Assembly (NCBI GenBank): GCA_020250445.1 | Contig: JADCEF010000010.1 | Coordinates: 1 to 64,000, forward strand | DNA length: 64,000 nt | Source: Rhodobacter sp. | GTDB lineage: Bacteria > Pseudomonadota > Alphaproteobacteria > Rhodobacterales > Rhodobacteraceae | Reading direction: 5' to 3' | In this document: piece after piece, positions 35,846 through 43,404 of the stretch | How positions within the stretch are numbered: the first letter of the stretch is position 1 | Layout of the letters: every line of letters begins with the position of its first letter | Program-made: the position numbers and the translations under genes | The notes under the pieces: generated by a model | Databases searched by the model: none | The model's input: the letters and a program-made list of their open reading frames with translations, nothing else | Told to the model about the DNA's origin: nothing

Positions 35846-37819
35846 ATGATTGTGGAGTTGGGACATTTCGCCTTGGTGCTGGCCCTTGCGGTCGCGCTGA
35901 TCCAGTCGGTCGTGCCGCTGATCGGGGCGCAGCGGCGCTGGGGCACGTGGATGTCGGTCGCCGAACCGGCGGCCACGACCCAGGTGCTGCTGATCGGGTT
36001 TTCCTTTGCCGCGCTGACCTATGCCTTTGTCACTTCGGACTTTTCGCTGCGACTGGTCGTGCAGAACTCGCACACGCTCAAGCCGATGATCTACAAGATT
36101 TCCGGCGTCTGGGGGAACCACGAAGGCTCGCTTCTGCTTTGGGTGCTGATCCTGGCGCTGTATGGGGCCTGCGTGGCCTGGTACGGCGGCAACCTTCCGC
36201 CGTCGTTGCGTGCCCGTGTTCTGGCCGTGCAGGGGATGATCGGGGTGGCCTTTCTGGCCTTCCTGCTGTTCACCTCGAACCCGTTCCTGCGGCTGGCCAT
36301 TCCGCCGATGAACGGGCGCGATCTGAACCCGCTGCTGCAGGACCCGGGCCTGGCCTTCCATCCGCCGTTCCTCTACCTGGGCTATGTCGGGCTCAGCATG
36401 GCGTTTTCCTTTGCGGTGGCCGCCCTGATCGAGGGGCGCGTCGATGCCGCCTGGAGCCGCTGGGTGCGCCCCTGGACACTGGCCGCCTGGGTCTTTCTGA
36501 CCATCGGCATCGCCCTTGGGTCATGGTGGGCCTATTACGAACTGGGCTGGGGCGGCTTCTGGTTCTGGGACCCGGTCGAGAATGCCTCTTTCATGCCCTG
36601 GCTCTTTGCCGCCGCCCTGCTGCATTCGGCGATTGTGGTGGAAAAGCGCGAGGCGCTGAAAAGCTGGACGATCCTGCTGGCGATCCTGGCCTTCGGCTTT
36701 TCGCTGATCGGCACCTTCATCGTGCGCTCGGGCGTGATCACCTCGGTCCATGCCTTTGCCAATGATCCCGAACGCGGGGAATTCATCCTGATGATCCTGG
36801 GCCTGTTCATGGGCGGCGCGCTGACGCTTTATGCCGCCCGCGCCAGCGCGATGGAGGCGAAGGGCGTTTTCGCCCCGGTCAGCCGTGAAAGTGCGCTGGT
36901 GGCCAACAACCTGCTGCTGGCGGTTTCCGCCTTTGTCGTCTTTGTCGGCACGGTCTGGCCGCTGGTCGCCGAACTGGTGTTCGACCGCAAGCTGTCGGTC
37001 GGCCCGCCCTTCTTCAACATGGCTTTCACGCCCTTTGTCGTGGCGCTTGCCGTGCTGCTGCCGGTCGGATCGGTCCTGCCGTGGAAGCGCGGCGACCTGA
37101 CCCGGGTGGCGCAGCCGCTGGCGGGTGTGCTGGTGCTGTCTATGGCCCTGGGTGCCCTTGCCTGGACGCTGCAGACCCAGCGCAGCATCCTTGGCCCCGT
37201 CGGTCTGGTTCTGGCGGCCTGGGTGGTGCTTGGGGCGCTGGCAGACCTGTGGCAGCGCGCCGGACGCGGGCCGCTGGCCCTGCGGCTGGCGCGGCTTACC
37301 CGGCTGCCCCGGTCGGACTGGGGCAAGGCTGCGGCGCATGTCGGCTTTGGCGTGACCGTCTTTGCCGTCGCCGCCGTGACCGCCTGGAAGACCGAGGATA
37401 TCCGCGTGGTCCGGATTGGCGAAACCTATCCGCTGGGGCCCTATGTGGTGCAGCTGCGCGACGTGCGCGATGTGCCCGGCCCGAACTACATGGCGACGCA
37501 GGCCGAGCTTGTCCTGCAGCGGGGCGGGCAGGAAATTGCAACCCTGCGTCCGGAAAAGCGCATATATCCCGTGGCGCGGATGCCCACGACCGAGGCCGGG
37601 ATCGACCATTCCCTGCTGCGCGATGTCTATCTGGTGATCGGCGACGAACAGGCGGCGGGCGGCTGGGCGGTGCGCAGCTATATTGAACCATTCGTCAATT
37701 TCATCTGGATCGGCTGCCTGCTGATGGCCTTGGGCGGCGGGCTCAGCCTGTCTGACCGGCGCTTCCGTGTGGCCGCCGGTGCGCGGCGTGCGGCCCCGGG
37801 CGCGGTGGCGGCCGAATGA
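35846..37819 (+). CDS. ccmF: Cytochrome c-type biogenesis protein CcmF
   Basis: A 657-residue multi-spanning haem lyase subunit of System I cytochrome c maturation. It has the WGNHEGSLLLWVLIL segment and the tryptophan-rich haem-handling motif in WWAYYELGWGGFWFWDPVENASFMPW. Further hallmarks are PPMNGRDLNPLLQDPGLAFHPP and FIVRSGVITSVHAFA. The ATG at 35846 follows GGGGGG. It transfers haem from CcmE to apocytochrome with CcmH. The stop overlaps the ccmH start by four bases. Confidence 0.95.
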   Translation: MIVELGHFALVLALAVALIQSVVPLIGAQRRWGTWMSVAEPAATTQVLLIGFSFAALTYAFVTSDFSLRLVVQNSHTLKPMIYKISGVWGNHEGSLLLWVLILALYGACVAWYGGNLPPSLRARVLAVQGMIGVAFLAFLLFTSNPFLRLAIPPMNGRDLNPLLQDPGLAFHPPFLYLGYVGLSMAFSFAVAALIEGRVDAAWSRWVRPWTLAAWVFLTIGIALGSWWAYYELGWGGFWFWDPVENASFMPWLFAAALLHSAIVVEKREALKSWTILLAILAFGFSLIGTFIVRSGVITSVHAFANDPERGEFILMILGLFMGGALTLYAARASAMEAKGVFAPVSRESALVANNLLLAVSAFVVFVGTVWPLVAELVFDRKLSVGPPFFNMAFTPFVVALAVLLPVGSVLPWKRGDLTRVAQPLAGVLVLSMALGALAWTLQTQRSILGPVGLVLAAWVVLGALADLWQRAGRGPLALRLARLTRLPRSDWGKAAAHVGFGVTVFAVAAVTAWKTEDIRVVRIGETYPLGPYVVQLRDVRDVPGPNYMATQAELVLQRGGQEIATLRPEKRIYPVARMPTTEAGIDHSLLRDVYLVIGDEQAAGGWAVRSYIEPFVNFIWIGCLLMALGGGLSLSDRRFRVAAGARRAAPGAVAAE

Positions 37820-38274
37820 TCCGCGCCGGTCTGCTGGCGCTGGTGCTGCTGGCGGCTGCTCCGGCAGGGGCGGTGCAGCCGGACGAGGTCTTGCCGGATC
37901 CGGCGTTGGAAGCGCGGGCACGCGCGCTGTCCCAGGGGCTGCGCTGCCCTGTCTGCCGCAATGAAAGCATCGACGAATCCCATGCCGATGTGGCGCGTGA
38001 CCTGCGGCTTGTGCTGCGCGAGCGGCTGGTTGCAGGCGACAGCGATGAAGAGGCGATCAATTTCATCGTGGCCCGCTATGGCGAATATGTGCTGCTGAAC
38101 CCCACCGCCCGCGGATCGAACCTGCTTCTGTGGCTGGCCGGCCCCGCCATGCTGGGGGCAGGCGGGCTGATCGCGGCGCTGTATCTGCGCCGCCGCAGCG
38201 GTGCGGGCGACCCCGCGCCCGAAACCCTGTCCGAGGCTGATGCCCGGCGCCTTGCCGAACTGCTGGATCGGTAA
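37816..38274 (+). CDS. ccmH: Cytochrome c-type biogenesis protein CcmH (thiol reductant)
   Basis: A 152-residue membrane-anchored protein. The signal peptide is LLALVLLAAAPAGA, then the redox motif RCPVCRNESIDES (Cys44, Cys47), which keeps apocytochrome cysteines reduced. A transmembrane helix LLLWLAGPAMLGAGGLIAALYL anchors the C-terminal part. It lacks the TPR extension of E. coli CcmH, as in organisms with separate CcmH and CcmI. Translational overlap with ccmF. Confidence 0.93.
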   Translation: MIRAGLLALVLLAAAPAGAVQPDEVLPDPALEARARALSQGLRCPVCRNESIDESHADVARDLRLVLRERLVAGDSDEEAINFIVARYGEYVLLNPTARGSNLLLWLAGPAMLGAGGLIAALYLRRRSGAGDPAPETLSEADARRLAELLDR

Positions 38275-38308
38275 CGCCTGTCCGGGCCGGGGTGCCCCGC
38301 AGGCCCTG

Positions 38309-38869
38309 TCAGGCCCCCCGCGCCAGCGCCGCAACCCCCGTCCGGGCAATCTCGCGCAGGCCAAGGGGGCGCATCAGTTCGGCAAAGGCATCGATCTTTT
38401 CCGGGGTGCCGGTCATCTCGAAGACAAAGCTTTCAAGGGTGGAGTCGACCACATTGGCGCGGAAGATCTCGGCCAGCCGCAGCGCCTCGATCCGGTGTTC
38501 GCCGCGCCCTGCCACCTTGAACAGCGCCAGTTCGCGCTGCACCGAGGGGCCGTCGACCGTCAGGTCATGCACCTCGTGCACCGGCACCATGCGGGCCAGC
38601 TGCGCCTTGATCTGGTCGATCACCTGCGGCGTGCCGGTGGTGACCACGGTGATCCGGCTGCGGTGCCCCTGATGGTCCACCTCGGCCACGGTCAGGCTTT
38701 CGATGTTGTAGCCGCGCCCCGAAAACAGCCCGATCACGCGGGCCAGCACACCGCTTTCATTGTCCACCAGCACCGCCAGGGTATGGGTTTCATTCACCGG
38801 CGCATTCGGATCGCGCAGGTCATAGGCCGAATGGCTGGAAGAGCCTTTTTTGATGTTCAGGGGGGGCAT
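38309..38869 (-). CDS. ilvH: Acetolactate synthase small (regulatory) subunit
   Basis: A 186-residue regulatory subunit with an N-terminal ACT domain (HTLAVLVDNESGVLARVIGLFSGRGYNIESLTVAEV) and a C-terminal regulatory domain (LRLAEIFRANVVDSTLESFVFEMTG). It makes the catalytic subunit sensitive to valine. The start MPPLNIKKGSSSHSAYD at 38869 lies 10 bp after the BrnA stop. It is on the same strand as ilvB but separated by about 2.4 kb, whereas the two genes are usually adjacent. A diverged copy of its first 32 codons lies at 39465-39578. Confidence 0.94.
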   Translation of the reverse strand: MPPLNIKKGSSSHSAYDLRDPNAPVNETHTLAVLVDNESGVLARVIGLFSGRGYNIESLTVAEVDHQGHRSRITVVTTGTPQVIDQIKAQLARMVPVHEVHDLTVDGPSVQRELALFKVAGRGEHRIEALRLAEIFRANVVDSTLESFVFEMTGTPEKIDAFAELMRPLGLREIARTGVAALARGA

Positions 38870-38879
38870 TCAAAGTTCC

Positions 38880-39191
38880 TTATTCTGCCGCGTCGGGTGC
38901 TGTGCGGCGGGCGTGTTCATCGAGTTTGTCGGCCAGCCACATCTTGATCAGCGCCTGACGGGTGATGCCGCGATGAGAGGCTTCCCTGTCAAGCGCCTGC
39001 ACCATCCAGGCGGGGAAATCCACGTTGACCCGTTTCGGCACTAGGCCGGGGCGGCGCGCATTGTCCCAATCAAGGAAGTCCTCGAACTCGTCGCTGCCTT
39101 CATCGAACAGGCGGTCGAATTCCTCGGCCGTGATGGTCCGTTTGCCGTCGCGGCTGACCATGACCTGAGCGTCAGCGGATTGTCTGTTCAT
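38880..39191 (-). CDS. brnA: BrnA-type antitoxin
   Basis: A 103-residue antitoxin. The C-terminal ribbon-helix-helix region is RVNVDFPAWMVQALDREASHRGITRQALIKMWLADKLDEH. The N-terminal half (TITAEEFDRLFDEGSDEFEDFLDW) is acidic and likely wraps the toxin. The start overlaps the BrnT stop by 20 nt, the usual toxin-first order of brnTA. It normally neutralises BrnT and represses the operon. It ends 10 bp before the complete ilvH gene, so the antitoxin transcript may also carry ilvH (inference). Confidence 0.85.
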   Translation of the reverse strand: MNRQSADAQVMVSRDGKRTITAEEFDRLFDEGSDEFEDFLDWDNARRPGLVPKRVNVDFPAWMVQALDREASHRGITRQALIKMWLADKLDEHARRTAPDAAE

Positions 39192-39441
39192 ATCGCACTA
39201 ACTCATCCTTCCGGGCGCGTCGGACCGATATCAGTCGTATTCGCTTTCCCCGCCGCGTGAACATCGCCGTGTAGTAGCGCCCTTCCACCTTTGCAATCCA
39301 GCCCAGACGGACCTCTCCGCGCAGAAAAGGCCCAACTTCCAACCCGAAGGGATCATGCCACAGGGTCTGTGCCGCGACAAAGTCGATGCCGTGCTTGCCA
39401 TGGTTGGCCACGCTCTTTTTCGGGCCGAACTCGAACTCCAT
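39172..39441 (-). CDS. brnT: BrnT-type toxin (RelE-like ribonuclease fold)
   Basis: An 89-residue toxin starting MEFEFGPKKSVANHGKHGIDF, the standard BrnT N-terminus, with RRGKRIRLISVRRARKDELVRYE near the C-terminus. BrnT toxins cleave RNA and arrest growth. The ATG at 39441 is chosen by family length; ATG 39468 overlaps the stop of the ilvH-like fragment. It is inserted between two copies of the ilvH 5' end. Confidence 0.87.
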   Translation of the reverse strand: MEFEFGPKKSVANHGKHGIDFVAAQTLWHDPFGLEVGPFLRGEVRLGWIAKVEGRYYTAMFTRRGKRIRLISVRRARKDELVRYEQTIR

Positions 39442-39464
39442 TATGGTGGCGAATTCATACCATT

Positions 39465-39578
39465 TCAACCCCGAACCGGTGCCGCCAGCGCATGCGTTTC
39501 CGGCACCGGCGCATTGGAGTCGTGCGGGTCACAGGCGAAATGGTTCGACGAGCCATTCTTATTGTTCGTTGGGGACAT
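39465..39578 (-). pseudogene. Duplicated 5' end of ilvH (37 codons)
   Basis: The frame starts ATG at 39578 and stops TGA at 39465. Its product aligns without gaps to the N-terminus of IlvH (38869): 20 of the first 32 residues are identical, including KxGSS, NAPV and ETHxLA, and the DNA matches at about 71 of 96 positions. After codon 32 the similarity ends and a stop follows. It directly precedes brnT. It reads as the displaced 5' end of an older or foreign ilvH left when the toxin-antitoxin segment was inserted. Confidence 0.75.
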
Positions 39579-39607
39579 GGTTTTTGTTGACCGGGCGTGG
39601 AGAACGC

Positions 39608-39634
39608 AAAAAAAGCCCCGCGGTGAGGCGGGGC
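39608..39634 (-). terminator. Terminator following the tRNA fragment
   Basis: Read on the minus strand: GCCCCGC, a 6-nt loop, GCGGGGC, then seven Ts. It lies 29 bp after the 3' end of the tRNA fragment, as a native tRNA terminator would. Confidence 0.7.
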
Positions 39635-39662
39635 GTAAGGCATGGATCTGTATAGGAAAGTT

Positions 39663-39707
39663 TGGTTGTGGGGGCAGGATTTGAACCTGCGGCCTTCAGG
39701 TTATGAG
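39663..39707 (-). other. 3' fragment of an initiator tRNA gene (tRNA-fMet), probable integration-site scar
   Basis: Forty-five bases on the minus strand match the anticodon loop to CCA end of tRNA-fMet: CTCATAACCTGAAGG, then the T arm CAGGTTCAAATCCTG, then CCACAACCA. The sequence upstream of the anticodon loop does not continue the tRNA: the 5' anticodon stem, D arm and 5' acceptor strand are absent. Fragments covering the anticodon loop to the 3' end are what tRNA-targeting integrases leave as attachment sites. It cannot encode a functional tRNA. Confidence 0.8.
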
Positions 39708-39853
39708 GGTCACCCTTGTATCCGGAATAACCACGCAATTTCCGATTGTTAGTCTATTTCTCGACTCGCAACGTCGGCGTCGTGTCGCACGGAACAGCCG
39801 CAAACCATTGGAAAAAAACGGGAATCTGATAACGCAGCGTAGAACTGACCCTG

Positions 39854-40390
39854 TCATTGGTCGTCTTGGCAAGGCCGATCAAACCAGCTGCGATCTTGAA
39901 GTGTCGGGTTGTCAATATTCCGCGCATTGCACGACGGGAGGTGAGGTGATGTGTTTCCATCGTAAAGAAGCCCGGGCCCAACCATACCGGTGTAATATCC
40001 GTTGCAGGCTTGGCGGTTCCCGCCCAGACCGCTCACCGTAAAGGCCTCATCATGGCTCAAGCCATCCAGTCTGGCGTCTTTTTCCGCATCAAAGAGCCCG
40101 GACTGGCTTCGGTCATATGAATACACCCAGACATAGCGATCATTGAAACAGATGCCCTCTAAATCGCGAGCAAGGCGTGTCGCACCGTCTTTGGTGAATA
40201 GGTCTCCACTATATGGTTGCGCGGGGTCGACCCCGCGCTTGATGATCATCCCGTTGGGAAGAACCACCTTATCGGGGGGGTGCCCAATAACAGCCGGAAG
40301 ACTCAGCAGCGCAGCAAGGCTGGCCAGACCAACTGCAGCCGAAATCAACCGAGGCGACAGCCTTTGCAAGAGCCTTGGACCGCGCATCAT
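39854..40390 (-). CDS. Uncharacterised exported 178-residue protein
   Basis: The N-terminus ends with a hydrophobic segment (LISAAVGLASLAALLSLPAVIG), so it is likely exported or membrane-anchored. The mature part contains LPNGMIIKRGVD, DLFTKDGATRLARDLEGICFNDRYVWVYSYDRSQSGLFDAEKD and four cysteines. No family is recognised. The ATG overlaps the stop of the Mu-F-like gene upstream, so the two are a translationally coupled pair. The tyrosine/tryptophan-rich, lower-GC coding differs from neighbours by eye, suggesting transfer. A role as partner or immunity protein of the upstream gene is only a guess. Confidence 0.6.
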   Translation of the reverse strand: MMRGPRLLQRLSPRLISAAVGLASLAALLSLPAVIGHPPDKVVLPNGMIIKRGVDPAQPYSGDLFTKDGATRLARDLEGICFNDRYVWVYSYDRSQSGLFDAEKDARLDGLSHDEAFTVSGLGGNRQACNGYYTGMVGPGLLYDGNTSPHLPSCNARNIDNPTLQDRSWFDRPCQDDQ

Positions 40391-41172
40391 CCGCCACCCT
40401 TGGCAGAGTATTCGCTTTGGCCAGCGTCCTTGAAAACTTCTGCCGAAAACGTTGCTGCCCAGCTTCCCGTAATCGCGTAGGGCGTTCCGCCTGTCTCGAT
40501 ACCAAGGCCGAGCGGATCCTCGAAACGGTCGCTGAACTCGAACCCGGTAGCACCACGGATTTGCAAAATCGCACCTCGGCTATCAACCGCCCCGGTGAAT
40601 ACGCCACGAACGACACCGTCGCCATGCGAGAACTCGACACTTCTGAAATCATAGACCGCCTCGAAATCGTAGGAAAACGCGCCGCTCTCAGCGCGCCTGG
40701 CCGCGTCAGCGATCTGATCCGCAAGCCTGCGGAACGCTCCCTGCGCACCGTCGTTCCAAGCATACTGTTCTGCAATTTCCCGCAAATGCCCTATCTCCAG
40801 GAGATCGACAGGACGCCCGCCTCCAAAATAGTAATGGTTCACGAAGTCGGTATCTGTCCATCGATCAGTACTCGAAGCCAGCCCCGTGGAAAATTCGTGA
40901 AAAGCGAACTCAGTTTCGCCCGAAATGTAGGGAACGGCCTCACAGCGGCAATTGTAGTCTTCGCCCGGATGACCTGACGGCGGCGGGTCTGACCAAGAAA
41001 AGATGCGGCCATCGTTAACGCGATGCGACGTGCGAACCCGCTCGTCGTGCTGTGTTCGCCAAACATACTGACCGGTGGCACCGATCTCCTTGAGCAACAG
41101 CCTGATCGGTGTGCCCTTGCGGAGGTAGGCAATGAAGGCGGCGCGATAGGCGTCGGTGTGGTACATGTTCAT
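40387..41172 (-). CDS. Mu-F/SPP1 gp7-like head-morphogenesis domain protein with unknown C-terminal domain
   Basis: About 261 residues from ATG 41172 (MNMYHTDAYRAAFIAYLRKG). The segment YVWRTQHDERVRTSHRVNDGRIFSWSDPPPSGHPGEDYNCRCEAVPY is the C-terminal signature of phage minor head (Mu F / SPP1 gp7) proteins. The long N-terminal head-binding part is missing. The C-terminal 130 residues (YDFEAVYDFRSVEFSHGDGV and TPYAITGSWAATFSAEVFKDAG) are not recognised. Mu-F-type modules fused to other domains occur in secreted toxins, so an effector is possible. It lies between ilvB and a tRNA-fMet fragment, consistent with a decayed prophage or island. Confidence 0.6.
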   Translation of the reverse strand: MNMYHTDAYRAAFIAYLRKGTPIRLLLKEIGATGQYVWRTQHDERVRTSHRVNDGRIFSWSDPPPSGHPGEDYNCRCEAVPYISGETEFAFHEFSTGLASSTDRWTDTDFVNHYYFGGGRPVDLLEIGHLREIAEQYAWNDGAQGAFRRLADQIADAARRAESGAFSYDFEAVYDFRSVEFSHGDGVVRGVFTGAVDSRGAILQIRGATGFEFSDRFEDPLGLGIETGGTPYAITGSWAATFSAEVFKDAGQSEYSAKGGG

Positions 41173-41263
41173 GATCGGGAACTCGATGGGCCGGTGTTCC
41201 AGTATCACGCAATTTATGTAAAAACGTGTTAACGGCCCGTTCGCTGTTCGGCGGGATTGTTCA

Positions 41264-43045
41264 TCACACCAGCACCGCGCCTTTGGCCCCGATCGCCCCG
41301 CGCGTATCCGCATCGCCCAGCATCATCTCGTTATGTGCCTTGCCCGACGGGATCATGGGGAAGCAGTTTTCGTGCTTTTCCACAAGGCAATCGAAAATCA
41401 CCGGCCCGTCATAGCGCAGCATCTCCAGGATCGCCTCATCCAGATCGGCGGGGTCGGAACAGCGGATGCCTTTGCAGCCAAAGGCCTCGGCCAGCTTCAC
41501 GAAGTCGGGCAGCGATTCCGACCAGCTTTGCGAATAGCGTTCGCCATGCAGCAATTCCTGCCACTGGCGCACCATGCCCAGGCGTTCGTTGTTCAGGATG
41601 AACTGCTTGACCGGCGCGCGGAACTGCATCGCCGTGCCCATTTCCTGCATGTTCATCAGCCAGCTTGCCTCGCCCGCCACATTGATCACCAGCGCCCCGG
41701 GGTGGGCAATCTGCACGCCGATGCTGGCGGGCAGGCCGTAGCCCATGGTGCCAAGTCCGCCCGAGGTCATCCAGCGGTTCGGCTCTTCAAATCCCAGGTA
41801 TTGCGCGGCCCACATCTGGTGCTGGCCCACTTCGGTGGTGATGTAGCGGTCCATGCCCTTTGTCAGCGCCTCTAGCCGCTGCAGCGCGTACTGTGGCTTG
41901 ATCGTGCGGTCGGAATTGGCGAAATCCAGGCAGCGCACCGCGCGCCAGGTTTCGATCTGCGCCCACCATTTCGCCAGCCCCGCCTTGTTGGTGCGCGACC
42001 CGCGCGCCTTCCACAGGGTCAGCACCTCGTCCAGCACATGGGCGATGTCGCCGACGATGGGCACATCGACGCGGATCACCTTGTTGATCGACGACGGATC
42101 GATGTCGATATGCGCCTTCTTCGAATGCGGGCTGAAATCCTTGACCCGGCCGGTGATCCGGTCGTCAAAGCGCGCGCCGATGTTGATCATCGCGTCACAG
42201 CCATGCATCGCCAGATTGGCCTCATAAAGCCCGTGCATCCCCAGCATCCCCAGCCAGGCCTGGCCCGAGGCCGGGTAGCAGCCCAGCCCCATCAGGGTCG
42301 AGGTGACGGGAAATCCGGTTGCATCCACCAGCTCGCGCAGCAGCCGGCTGGCGGCGGGGCCGGAATTGATCACGCCACCGCCGGTGTAGAAGACCGGGCG
42401 CTCGGCGGTTTCGATCATCTCGACAAGGCGGGCGATCTGTTCGGGGTCGCCCTGAAGGCGCGGCTGGTAATGGGCGGTGCGGGTCTGTTCCATCGGGGTA
42501 TAGGTCGCGGTGGCGAACTGCACGTCTTTCGGAATATCCACCAGAACCGGGCCGGGCCGCCCGTGCGTGGCCACATGAAAGGCCTGGTGAATGGTCTCGC
42601 TCAGCTTCGCGGTGTCTTTCACCAGCCAGTTGTGCTTGGTGCAGGGCCGGGTGATGCCGACCGTATCGGCCTCCTGAAAGCCATCGGTGCCGATCATGAA
42701 GGTGGGAACCTGCCCCGTCAGAACCACCAGCGGGATCGAATCCATCAGCGCATCGACCATGCCGGTGACGGCATTGGTCGCGCCGGGACCCGAGGTGACA
42801 AGGACCACACCCGGCTTGCCGGTGGACCGGGCATAGCCTTCGGCCATATGGACCGCACCCTGTTCATGGCGCACAAGCACATGGCGGATGTCGTTTTGCT
42901 GGAAGATCTCGTCATAGATCGGCAGCACCGCCCCGCCGGGGTAGCCGAAGACCACCTCGACGCCCTGATCCTTCAGCGCCTGAACCACCATCCGCGCGCC
43001 GGTCATCGTCGCCGCTTTCGCCGATGTCGCATGTGCCTTGTTCAT
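41264..43045 (-). CDS. ilvB: Acetolactate synthase large (catalytic) subunit
   Basis: A 593-residue TPP enzyme forming acetolactate or acetohydroxybutyrate in branched-chain amino acid synthesis. Seen: GVEVVFGYPGGAVLPIYDE with the catalytic Glu in VRHEQGAVHMAEGYAR, FAD-domain GMLGMHGLYEANLAMHGCD and FDDRITGRV, and the TPP/Mg segment VAGEASWLMNMQEMGTA (GEA in place of GDG). It starts MNKAHATSAKAATM at 43045. A leader peptide and attenuator-type hairpin lie upstream. Its partner ilvH is 2.4 kb downstream, beyond an insertion. Confidence 0.95.
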   Translation of the reverse strand: MNKAHATSAKAATMTGARMVVQALKDQGVEVVFGYPGGAVLPIYDEIFQQNDIRHVLVRHEQGAVHMAEGYARSTGKPGVVLVTSGPGATNAVTGMVDALMDSIPLVVLTGQVPTFMIGTDGFQEADTVGITRPCTKHNWLVKDTAKLSETIHQAFHVATHGRPGPVLVDIPKDVQFATATYTPMEQTRTAHYQPRLQGDPEQIARLVEMIETAERPVFYTGGGVINSGPAASRLLRELVDATGFPVTSTLMGLGCYPASGQAWLGMLGMHGLYEANLAMHGCDAMINIGARFDDRITGRVKDFSPHSKKAHIDIDPSSINKVIRVDVPIVGDIAHVLDEVLTLWKARGSRTNKAGLAKWWAQIETWRAVRCLDFANSDRTIKPQYALQRLEALTKGMDRYITTEVGQHQMWAAQYLGFEEPNRWMTSGGLGTMGYGLPASIGVQIAHPGALVINVAGEASWLMNMQEMGTAMQFRAPVKQFILNNERLGMVRQWQELLHGERYSQSWSESLPDFVKLAEAFGCKGIRCSDPADLDEAILEMLRYDGPVIFDCLVEKHENCFPMIPSGKAHNEMMLGDADTRGAIGAKGAVLV

Positions 43046-43115
43046 CGTCTTTTCCTATCCTCGGGCCGCTGTGTCGCGGCGCGTCCTTTCTTCCGTCGCT
43101 CGGCAGGCAGGCAAG

Positions 43116-43143
43116 AAAAAGCCCCCGGGGGTCAATCGGGGGC
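43116..43143 (-). terminator. Attenuator-type terminator in the ilvB leader
   Basis: On the minus strand GCCCCC (43143-43138) pairs with GGGGGC (43126-43121) and is followed by TTTTT (43120-43116). It sits between the leader peptide stop (43169) and the ilvB start (43045), as expected for transcription attenuation. Confidence 0.75.
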
Positions 43144-43168
43144 GCACGGGAACCTCGATGGTCAACCG

Positions 43169-43216
43169 TTACCGGCCCATGCGCCTTCGCCTTACGATCA
43201 CCACACCGCCGGGCAT
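43169..43216 (-). CDS. ilvB leader peptide (15 residues)
   Basis: ATG at 43216 lies 6 nt after AGGAGG and encodes MPGGVVIVRRRRMGR, then TAA. The run Val-Val-Ile-Val is the regulatory codon cluster expected for control by valine and isoleucine charging. Four Arg codons after it are notable. A terminator hairpin follows 26 nt later and ilvB after 124 nt. With ample charged tRNA the ribosome would clear the peptide and let the terminator form; stalling would favour read-through (inference from classical attenuation). Confidence 0.75.
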   Translation of the reverse strand: MPGGVVIVRRRRMGR

Positions 43217-43404
43217 GTCTGCCTCCTTGAACCTGCAGCGGACCTTAGATAGGGCGCGCAGGGGCGTCAACGGGAAATGCAGGTATAAACTGTCGCAATG
43301 ACGTTTTTTTGCGCAATTTTATTGCTCTATTCGGGCCGTACTGCGGAATAATCGGAAACATTCCTCTTTGCTGCGTGCCAGGGCGGCGGCGCGGCCCGGT
43401 CGCG

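Noticed and set aside
34229..36361. A 710-codon minus-strand open frame across the HerA-like and ccmF genes
   Set aside because: Shadow frame of two genes with intact catalytic motifs on the plus strand.
39663..39707. A functional tRNA-Met gene
   Set aside because: The 5' acceptor strand, D arm and 5' anticodon stem are missing; only the 3' part matches.
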